DNA of 28,406 nucleotides from a virus, in IMG/VR virus record IMGVR_UViG_3300030106_000056, positions 1 to 28,406 of that record, one strand, 5' to 3'. The translations under genes were made by a program, and so were the position numbers. Each line of letters begins with the position of its first letter. Within the stretch, counting starts at the first letter, position 1. Shown here piece after piece: positions 15,721 to 22,096 of this stretch. The notes beneath the pieces are model-generated. The model was not told the origin of the DNA, made no database searches, and saw only the letters and a list, made by a program, of their open reading frames with translations.

Positions 15721-17811
15721 TTAGTATATCTCTATTGCAGCATTCGTTATATAGTATTTTTGTATGTTAGTGTTACTTGTGAAGTCGAGTCGTATGCCAA
15801 CTATGACGCTCGTAATATCTTCTTGACCGCTCGCCGGTACGTTTGATAAATTCAGTGTTACTGTGGTTGGAGACGTAGTATCACCTCCAGCAGATATACT
15901 CGTAGCCGACGAACTATACACACGAAAATTATCACTTTGCGTAGTGTCCCGATGCCACGCCCGTAGCAGAATATAACCTGCGGCTGAGTTACTAGCGCCG
16001 TCCGCGTAGGCAGACGATACTGTAACTCTAAGATTATCTACCCCGGCAGTGTAACTCGGCGCGGAAAGTACGAGTGGAATCCACGCTTGATTAGACGCTC
16101 CTCCTGTTGTTCCTGACCACTGCCCCACCAAAACATTTGCACTGCTGACAACATCGTTGTACATAAGCGCAGCATAACTTATACCTGCAGTATATGGATC
16201 ACTTATAAGTGATATAGGTTTTCCATCATAGTCATTGTGTTCAGCACTCCAAATCATATAATTAGGTGCGCCAGTTGCGCTTGCAGCCGAATTAGTCTGC
16301 ATTTGTATATTGTGTGCATTAGTTTTATAATTATTGCCGTTACAGGTTAGTTTACCTAACGAACAATATTCTATGGGGTTGTCACCCTCCTCTCTAGAAA
16401 GTAATTGACTAAACCAAGTATTGTTTGTGCTAAAGTCACTTGTACCAGAAAATAAAGGGTTGCTTGTTAAAAAACCGGCACTTGTTGGCCCGTATACATT
16501 GCTTGGTGAAAGATTATCTAAAGGTGCAATTCCCGGTTTTTTTAGGCCAGATTCATACGTTACAGTACCCCCGTTTAAATAGGCAGGGTCTGGTGCTAGA
16601 ATATTAGCTAGGCTGGTCGTCTCACTGGCTTGGAAGTACACACTGTTCTGTAAAAACTTATATGTTCCTCCTATATGCTGCGAAGTAGATATGCTATGGT
16701 AAAAGGGCCTGTTCACGCCAGATACATCTTGCCCTGAAATATATAAATTTCCTATATTAGTAGTGCAGTTTAGGTTATTACTATTAAAGAAAACGTAGCC
16801 AGATACTATAATATTTTTAAACGTAACAGAACGCGAAACGCTAGCACTGCCGTTATAAAGTTGTATATATCCATTCGAATTGTCATCATTTCCTGCAATC
16901 CACGGAAAAACTGTAGAATCTCCAGTGTAAATTCCACAGTAGAAACTATGCTGCCGTGAAACAGCAGTAGCAAACATAGGCGCTACGTGAGCAGTAGCTT
17001 CTAATCTGGCATCACTCTGATCTATTCTGCAAGTAATATTATTTTGTGCGCCACCTGAAGTTCGTGCAGCATAACACATAACTACACGCTCGCAGTCATA
17101 CTCAACCTTAGTGCTAGGATTATTGTTTATATTTGCATATTGGTAATTTGCAGTATTAAAAAATTCTATAATACTATAGCCCTCTTGGGCTGTTGTACTT
17201 GTCCAACCTCCAGATACTTTTACTTTTTTATTTATGCAAAACCAGTAGCTTGGTCCCAGACTCAACGGATTAGCGTAGGTGTCTTTTAACCTAAAAACTT
17301 CAATTCCCGTATCGCTTGCGGAATCATGACCTAATTGCAAACGAACAACACTATAAATAAATGGACTTATAGTCACGTCCAATTCGGTTGTAGTGTTACT
17401 AGTATAAAAAGCAGCAAAAAATGCTGGGTGGGACCAGTTGGGAAGAAAACTAGATACATCGCTGTTTTGGAAAGCGAAAAGACTAGATTTATCAGTAGCT
17501 ATCGTGGCGTCAAAACTGCTATTACCTGTTACTGGCCTAAGAGGGGTATAACTGTTACGATAGCTACTACTATATGAATACACATTTCCTTTGCTTTCAA
17601 AAAGTGTAGAAAAAGGTAGACCTTTTATGCGTAACTCATCGCCGTCAGAAAAGGTAATACCGTTAGCACCACTTTGATAGCTATAAGAAGTAAGATAAAA
17701 ACGTGTTATTGAAAAAGGCGCAGCATAAGTGCCATCTTCCGTTGTTGTATCAGTAGTGCCGTTGCCCTGTGTAGTGGCTTCAAGAAACGGGTCTATCCAA
17801 TATATGGCCAT
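15721..17811 (-). CDS. Fibre or spike candidate, 696 aa
   Basis: A large beta-rich protein with high Ser, Asn, Tyr and Thr content and few long helices; no named family is recognised. The opening residues (MAIYWIDPFLEATTQGNGT) and phrases such as ADPAYLNGG and SVTFKNIIVSG suggest a repetitive beta-solenoid or spike body around residues 290-420. The C-terminal ~170 residues look like a separate beta-sandwich or carbohydrate-binding-type region. No catalytic pattern for a depolymerase is obvious. Its ATG overlaps the stop of the 67-aa gene as TAATG. A GGGGG lies about 11 nt upstream. Clustering with the glycine-rich and repeat fibres supports a host-recognition role. Confidence 0.7.
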   Translation of the reverse strand: MAIYWIDPFLEATTQGNGTTDTTTEDGTYAAPFSITRFYLTSYSYQSGANGITFSDGDELRIKGLPFSTLFESKGNVYSYSSSYRNSYTPLRPVTGNSSFDATIATDKSSLFAFQNSDVSSFLPNWSHPAFFAAFYTSNTTTELDVTISPFIYSVVRLQLGHDSASDTGIEVFRLKDTYANPLSLGPSYWFCINKKVKVSGGWTSTTAQEGYSIIEFFNTANYQYANINNNPSTKVEYDCERVVMCYAARTSGGAQNNITCRIDQSDARLEATAHVAPMFATAVSRQHSFYCGIYTGDSTVFPWIAGNDDNSNGYIQLYNGSASVSRSVTFKNIIVSGYVFFNSNNLNCTTNIGNLYISGQDVSGVNRPFYHSISTSQHIGGTYKFLQNSVYFQASETTSLANILAPDPAYLNGGTVTYESGLKKPGIAPLDNLSPSNVYGPTSAGFLTSNPLFSGTSDFSTNNTWFSQLLSREEGDNPIEYCSLGKLTCNGNNYKTNAHNIQMQTNSAASATGAPNYMIWSAEHNDYDGKPISLISDPYTAGISYAALMYNDVVSSANVLVGQWSGTTGGASNQAWIPLVLSAPSYTAGVDNLRVTVSSAYADGASNSAAGYILLRAWHRDTTQSDNFRVYSSSATSISAGGDTTSPTTVTLNLSNVPASGQEDITSVIVGIRLDFTSNTNIQKYYITNAAIEIY

Positions 17812-18014
17812 TATTCGACTGGCCCCCTAGCTTCTCTCCAATTTTCATAGGCCACTTCACACGCATCTAAAACTGTATGTAAAGTTTCCCCCGTACAGTC
17901 CTCCCATACAGTTATAATTTCTCTACCTTCTTCGTCAGAACAAGAAATTTTCACGATAGGTAAATTAACAGGAATAATTTCATACCCACTATTAAGAAAA
18001 CTGTAGTATGCCAT
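17811..18014 (-). CDS. Small protein of unknown function, 67 aa
   Basis: The protein is acidic, with a beta-like first half (EIIPVNLPIVKISCSDEEGR) and a helical second half (VLDACEVAYENWREA). No membrane segment is seen. It lies between two structural genes, with its stop overlapping the next start (TAATG). Only a weak GGA precedes its ATG, so it may be translated by coupling from the 256-aa gene, whose stop is 6 nt upstream. It might be a chaperone or minor part of the 696-aa fibre; this rests on position alone. Confidence 0.6.
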   Translation of the reverse strand: MAYYSFLNSGYEIIPVNLPIVKISCSDEEGREIITVWEDCTGETLHTVLDACEVAYENWREARGPVE

Positions 18015-18020
18015 TAAATG

Positions 18021-18791
18021 TTATCCATTTATAAAATAAATTGTATTACTGTCTGGAGTAAGTGCATCATAAGCTGCTTGAGTCACTACGGAAACGTGGT
18101 AGTTGTCTACTGTATCAGCATTGCCACCGCCGCCGCCACCACTACCATTACTTGCAGCAGTAATTCGGCCTTGAGCATCAACAGTGATGTCTGCACTCGT
18201 GTAGCTACCTGCTGTAACAGCGGTGTTAGCCAACTTGTCCGCATTAACAGCGTCATCTGCAATCATGCCTGTGGCGACTGAACCCGTATCCCCTGTACCG
18301 ACCAGCGTTCCTGATGCTGTGGGTAATACAAGGTCGGCAGAACTAGCTTCAGAGTGTGGCGCACCCTTCAAGGTCTGTGCGTGAGCATTGTTGCTTTCGC
18401 AGTAAAACTTGATCTGGCTGACAGCAGTACCATCATTCTTCAGGTCAATCAAACCACCAGAGATGTACACGTCTCCACCAGCATCTTCGTACACAGCCTT
18501 TCCTGCTGGCTGGGTAATGAAGATGTCTCGTGTGCCGGAAGTCCAGTTTACTGCCGCATCAGAATTGCTTGACTGTAGTATGGTTGTACGAGCAAGCGTT
18601 GTACCGGATGCGGTGTACGTACCAATACCTATCTCAAAGTCTGTGCCATTCGTGCAGCAATAGTATGTCGTATTGCCGTCGCCTACAACAGAAAACGACT
18701 CAAACCCCGTCGCAGCACCGGCAAGTGTGTACGTGCCGGTTCCGGTGGTCGTAGTCGTTTCTTTTACGCGGTCAGCAAGAACGAGGGCCAT
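18021..18791 (-). CDS. Tail-fibre-like structural protein, 256 aa
   Basis: The first ~100 residues (LADRVKETTTTTGTGTYTLA at 4-23, then GTTLARTTILQSSN and IFITQPAGKAV) follow a pattern common at the start of phage fibre and virion-associated proteins. A beta-rich middle contains VDAQGRITAASNGSG, a phrase typical of fibre shafts, followed by a run of Gly. The C-terminus YDALTPDSNTIYFI is typical of small phage tail proteins. AAGGG lies 8 nt before the ATG. It follows the two small beta-rich genes next to the coat protein. Confidence 0.75.
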   Translation of the reverse strand: MALVLADRVKETTTTTGTGTYTLAGAATGFESFSVVGDGNTTYYCCTNGTDFEIGIGTYTASGTTLARTTILQSSNSDAAVNWTSGTRDIFITQPAGKAVYEDAGGDVYISGGLIDLKNDGTAVSQIKFYCESNNAHAQTLKGAPHSEASSADLVLPTASGTLVGTGDTGSVATGMIADDAVNADKLANTAVTAGSYTSADITVDAQGRITAASNGSGGGGGGNADTVDNYHVSVVTQAAYDALTPDSNTIYFING

Positions 18792-18802
18792 TGTACTAGC
18801 CC

Positions 18803-19258
18803 TTAGCTATTAGCAATACGAATAATTGCAGTATCTCCGTTACTACCAGTACCCGGCATAGTAACAGTAAGATCACCAGCGGTAGCAGAAATGGTGCTAC
18901 CAAAATTAAACACGGCTATTGCCTTATTACTAGCTGATGCGTTGTATATGATGCAGCCATCAGCCGACGTAGTCACGTTTGAAAACACTTCATCGTCAAT
19001 ATCTACAAAAGCGCGATTGCCCGTGTTACTAGTAGTGATACTGACGTTATCTAGTGTTTGTCCACCAGCAGAATAGTTGGTGCCAGTTGCTTCATCACTG
19101 TTTCCAGTAACGTCACTATAGTTAGTGGTTTCATCATTGTATGTTCCCGACATACTTGGTTTAATCAACGCCATCTTAATAGTATGCGTATCAAGATCGT
19201 GAACACCACCAAGCAGTTCGCCTAGAAAACTGTTACAAATTGAAGTTGTAATTGCCAT
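18803..19258 (-). CDS. Small phage structural protein, 151 aa
   Basis: The start ITTSICNSFLGELLGG followed by DTHTIKMALIKPS is a pattern I recognise from many phage structural proteins without a firm function. The remainder is beta-rich and Thr/Asn/Ser-rich. AGGAG stands 7 nt before the ATG. It follows the hairpin at 19292-19313 and begins the fibre section. It may be a decoration or minor tail protein. Confidence 0.7.
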   Translation of the reverse strand: MAITTSICNSFLGELLGGVHDLDTHTIKMALIKPSMSGTYNDETTNYSDVTGNSDEATGTNYSAGGQTLDNVSITTSNTGNRAFVDIDDEVFSNVTTSADGCIIYNASASNKAIAVFNFGSTISATAGDLTVTMPGTGSNGDTAIIRIANS

Positions 19259-19291
19259 CTTGTTTCTCCTGTATCATGGCATCTAGATAAA

Positions 19292-19313
19292 GGGGCAACC
19301 CGAAAGCTGCCCC
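19292..19313 (-). terminator. Hairpin after the coat-protein operon, weak terminator or attenuator
   Basis: On the minus strand GGGGCAGC (19313-19306) pairs with GTTGCCCC (19299-19292) around the loop TTTCGG, giving 8 pairs including one G-U. Only TTTAT follows, so the U tract is short. The position between the 159-aa and 151-aa genes suggests partial termination or mRNA 3'-end protection after the highly expressed coat gene. Confidence 0.5.
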
Positions 19314-19322
19314 CTATTTTAG

Positions 19323-19802
19323 TTATGCAAGTGCGTCACGATCTACTTCATCAGCAGATACGTCACCTTGTTCACTTACATCCATCATTACAGCGTAAAC
19401 ACGGATTTTGCCAGCAGTATAAGTTGCACCGTCACCCGCAAAGGTAAGGTCCAAAGTATCTGCAGTAGCAAGTGTTACATCTGCTGCAGGTGTTGCGGAA
19501 GGAGCATAAGCACCATCCGAAGCACCGTCGATGTCAAATGCCGCAACAAATTCGTCAGCGTCTGCTGCACCCAATGTTGCTGTAGCATTTGTGCCACTAT
19601 TCATGGTTGCGGACTCTACAACCTGAAACCCAGCGTGTAGTACACGTGTGTTTGCAGGAATGGTGAGACACTGAACCACGTCTCCAGCCGTGCTAGAAAT
19701 TGCCTGTGCCGTGAGGTCAACAGTCATATCTACGTAGTATGGAGAACGTCCACGATTGGTGCTGCCGTGGGCAGGTTTTAAAAGAGTGCTAATTGTAGCC
19801 AT
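19323..19802 (-). CDS. Capsid-associated / decoration protein candidate, 159 aa
   Basis: The sequence is beta-rich and Ala/Thr/Asp-rich, with a short N-terminal arm (MATISTLLKPAHGSTNRGRS) that could dock onto capsids. VVQCLTIPANTRVLHAGFQV is followed by strands ending in KIRVYAVMMDVSE. No catalytic motif is visible. GGGAGG stands 8 nt before the ATG, a strong ribosome site. It lies 13 nt after the coat-protein stop, before a hairpin, so both are likely made in quantity from the same promoter. The decoration role is inferred from position. Confidence 0.7.
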   Translation of the reverse strand: MATISTLLKPAHGSTNRGRSPYYVDMTVDLTAQAISSTAGDVVQCLTIPANTRVLHAGFQVVESATMNSGTNATATLGAADADEFVAAFDIDGASDGAYAPSATPAADVTLATADTLDLTFAGDGATYTAGKIRVYAVMMDVSEQGDVSADEVDRDALA

Positions 19803-19815
19803 AATTTAATCCTCC

Positions 19816-20919
19816 CTACGCCAAGCAGTATGCCGCAGTAGCGATTGCTTCAGGACGAAGAATCTTGCGACCATACAGGTGCATACCACGAACAATGTCA
19901 GCGAAGCTGTCAGGGTCACGGTAGGTTTCAGTCTTGTTAATCTGCTCTGCAGTTGCAACAGCAGAAGAATGACCAGCCACGATGATGCCCATGTTTGATG
20001 TATTCGGGCCACCTGTAGTGCCTGAGCCAGTACCCAGAGACGGCAGGTTGTTGGACGAATAAACTTGGAAACCGTGGAGGTTATTTACGACAAGACCATT
20101 CTGAAGACCAGAACCACCAAAGTCAGAGTTCAGAAGACGTGAGTCCTCATCCTTCAGAACTTCAATGAAAACAGGGTCAAGAACAAGCCAACGTCCTTGG
20201 GTATCAACATTTTGTTGGTCCATCAGACGTGACATACGTGCAATGATTTGCAGTGGGCTGGCAATACCGCCAGTTGATGCATGCATTGTCACAGTTGTTT
20301 GACCCGGCGCACGGGCTTTAATACCAATACAGTTATTGGCAGAGCCAGCACTTCCGTCTTCAGCAGTGAAGTCAGATGCGTCCAGTGACATGGAAGCCAG
20401 CAGTTCCGCACCTACAAGGTTGGCACCATCCGAAGCGGTGGTAACAGCCTTGCCACCATTAACAGTTGTGTTAACAGCATTAGCAGCGCCATGAATGGCA
20501 GACTGCTTAAAGCCTGACAGGTAGCCAAGAACGTCTTGGTCAAACTGGTCAGCGAGACGGTATGCAGCACGGTCACTTGCCAGAGATTGGAAGTTTACGT
20601 GGCTGTGCGCCTCTTCAATGTCGTCAACCTTAAACGCAAAGTAGTTAGCTTTGTCGATTGTCAGGCTGAAGTCTTCGTCGTCAAGGTCTTGCGGCGTGAT
20701 TGTTGTACCACGTGCGTACTCCTTAACAGTGATTTCGGGTTCCTTGATAATCTTAACGGAATCACCCATTTGTGCGATTTCACCAAAGTAGTCATTATTG
20801 GTGATTGCTTCAACAATAGATGCCTTGCGGAAAGCAAGTTGCACCTGTTTGCTGTAAATTACGGGCGAAAAATTACCGTTAGGAAGATTACCATGCCCGG
20901 CTGCGGTAGTAAAAGCCAT
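19816..20919 (-). CDS. Major capsid (coat) protein, P22/HK97-fold type, 367 aa
   Basis: The N-terminal pattern of an early LAFRKASIVEAITNNDYFGE, then GDSVKIIKEPEITVKEYARG and an acidic DEDFSLTIDKANYFAFKVDD is that of phage coat proteins with the HK97 fold, P22-like branch. Helical IADQ-type sequence and a strand-rich middle follow, ending with the ADIVRGMHLYGRKILRPEA region, typical of the C-terminal axial domain. The length is somewhat shorter than P22 coat (430). It follows the scaffold gene and has its own promoter and a leader of about 190 nt. AGGAG stands 8 nt before the ATG. High expression is expected. Confidence 0.9.
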   Translation of the reverse strand: MAFTTAAGHGNLPNGNFSPVIYSKQVQLAFRKASIVEAITNNDYFGEIAQMGDSVKIIKEPEITVKEYARGTTITPQDLDDEDFSLTIDKANYFAFKVDDIEEAHSHVNFQSLASDRAAYRLADQFDQDVLGYLSGFKQSAIHGAANAVNTTVNGGKAVTTASDGANLVGAELLASMSLDASDFTAEDGSAGSANNCIGIKARAPGQTTVTMHASTGGIASPLQIIARMSRLMDQQNVDTQGRWLVLDPVFIEVLKDEDSRLLNSDFGGSGLQNGLVVNNLHGFQVYSSNNLPSLGTGSGTTGGPNTSNMGIIVAGHSSAVATAEQINKTETYRDPDSFADIVRGMHLYGRKILRPEAIATAAYCLA

Positions 20920-21113
20920 GATGTTATCTCCTATTTAGGCATTTAACAGATGCAAACTTACCAGACTAATCAGAGGCTGATTCACTATGGGTGCGTATTC
21001 CAGTTAGGTGGCCGCCCAACTATTCAACGGGCCATGCTCGTCAGGTAATCCATAAGACTGTATTGTTTGCGGATTGGTGCAAGCAGGTAGCGAACCCACT
21101 TACACCTTTGTTG
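20920..21113 (-). promoter_or_regulatory. Structured 5' leader of the coat-protein mRNA
   Basis: This is the only sizeable non-coding stretch (20920-21154) and no gene is seen in it. The predicted transcript starts near 21113. From there it holds a perfect 13-bp hairpin (21106-21076), a weak AATCC/GGATT pairing (21075-21047), a GCCCG/TGGGC hairpin around 21035-21013, and a 6-bp AATCAG-CCT-CTGATT triloop hairpin (20982-20968). The ribosome site AGGAG follows, 8 nt before the ATG. Such a leader could stabilise the mRNA or tune translation. Confidence 0.6.
21076..21106 (-). promoter_or_regulatory. Perfect 13-bp hairpin at the 5' end of the coat mRNA
   Basis: On the minus strand the arms GGTGTAAGTGGGT and ACCTGCTTGCACC pair at all 13 positions (three of them G-U) around the loop TCGCT. 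The G-U pairs form only in the minus-strand RNA; the plus-strand RNA would have mismatches, which supports function in the coat transcript. It begins about 7 nt from the predicted start of transcription. Confidence 0.75.
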
Positions 21114-21119
21114 TGTATA

Positions 21120-21147
21120 GTTATACTTACAAATAACTATTTGTCAA
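21120..21147 (-). promoter_or_regulatory. Sigma-70-type promoter for the coat-protein gene
   Basis: The minus strand reads TTGACA (21147-21142, full consensus -35), a 16-nt spacer, then TATAAC (21125-21120, 5 of 6 -10). It sits immediately after the stop of the scaffold gene, in the only sizeable gap of the window. It is directed at the major capsid gene and the genes downstream. Confidence 0.85.
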
Positions 21148-21154
21148 CACTTTT

Positions 21155-22024
21155 TTATCGGGCATTACCCGACACATCATAGACAAACTTTCCAGAACGG
21201 ATAGCTTCCATGATTTCGTCAGACCTCTTTTCGTACTCTTGCGGTGACATTTTCTGTACTTCCGACTCTTTTAAGTACGACGAGGCTTCATTCTCTTGCG
21301 GTTTACTGCGACTATTCTTTGTGGACACAGACTTGGCTGCGTCTTTGTCTGACTTGGGTTTCTTTTTGCCAATACCCATATCAGCTTTGTAGAGGTCAAT
21401 CGCCCTAGCAGCAGAACGTGCGTCGTTGTCGTTTTCATAAAGCGCATCCTGCACCCACTTGGGTTGCTCTTCAGCCCACTCGTGGAAGCTGTCGCTATCA
21501 CGAATAGTGTCAAAGTCTGGGTGCAGTCGCATCAGTTCTGCTTCTGCTTTTTCTTTTGTTGCAGACAGTTGCATCTCGTCAATTGCTTTGATACGATCTT
21601 CAAGTGCGCTTGATTGCTCTCGCGCTTTCTTCATCGCAATTGTTTCTACGATAGCTGCAACGTCTGGATAATCCTTTGCCCATTGTTCAATGTCTTCATC
21701 TGACTTGGGCAGACGCATTTCTTTTTTGGTAGCTGCGTCTAGCTGTCCACGTAGTTCAGCAATCTCTTTTTTAAAGTCGTCAGCTTGCTGCTGTTGATGT
21801 CTACGCAGATCAGAGTATCGTTTCTTGAACGTCTTCTCTTCTGGATTAGCAGGTTCTTGCTCTTCTTCTGCGGCCTCTTCTTTTTCGCCGCGTTGTTCCT
21901 TGAGCATCTGCTCCAGTTCTTCTTCTTCCATCTTGCGTTTCTCTTCATTAGTATACTTACGATTTGCAAACGCTACTTTTTTGGGTGACTGCATTTCTTC
22001 AGCCATGATTTCGGCTTCTGCCAT
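21155..22024 (-). CDS. Scaffolding protein, 289 aa
   Basis: Highly charged and almost wholly helical, with no membrane segment. Residues ~25-60 are Glu/Lys-rich. KTFKKRYSDLRRHQQQQADD with ELRGQLDAATK (about 64-98) predicts a coiled coil. A helical region with DEDIEQWAKDYPDVAAIVET follows. A Lys-rich segment (GIGKKKPKSDKDAAKS) and a C-terminal helix end the protein. This layout, and the place directly before the coat gene, are those of phage assembly scaffolds that template the procapsid and leave before or during packaging. AGGAG stands 9 nt before the ATG. Confidence 0.85.
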   Translation of the reverse strand: MAEAEIMAEEMQSPKKVAFANRKYTNEEKRKMEEEELEQMLKEQRGEKEEAAEEEQEPANPEEKTFKKRYSDLRRHQQQQADDFKKEIAELRGQLDAATKKEMRLPKSDEDIEQWAKDYPDVAAIVETIAMKKAREQSSALEDRIKAIDEMQLSATKEKAEAELMRLHPDFDTIRDSDSFHEWAEEQPKWVQDALYENDNDARSAARAIDLYKADMGIGKKKPKSDKDAAKSVSTKNSRSKPQENEASSYLKESEVQKMSPQEYEKRSDEIMEAIRSGKFVYDVSGNAR

Positions 22025-22096
22025 TTTGTTTTTCTCCTAGTTGGGGCCAACCGTAGCCACGTCGGGTGGGGGATAGGGTAGCCAACATATGTGGGA

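Noticed and set aside
15721-17811. Polysaccharide depolymerase activity in the 696-aa spike candidate
   Set aside because: The beta-rich composition fits many fibres; no recognisable lyase or hydrolase active-site pattern was seen.
21076-21106. Possible tRNA gene before the coat gene
   Set aside because: Only an acceptor/T-arm-like hairpin is present; there is no D arm or anticodon arm, and the T loop lacks the usual A. Kept only as a minihelix-like hairpin.
22025-22096. Short repeats (TTGGCTAC/GTGGCTAC) and a small GTTG/CAAC hairpin before the scaffold gene
   Set aside because: Pairings are only 4 bp and no -35/-10 pair is seen; not enough to call a promoter or terminator.
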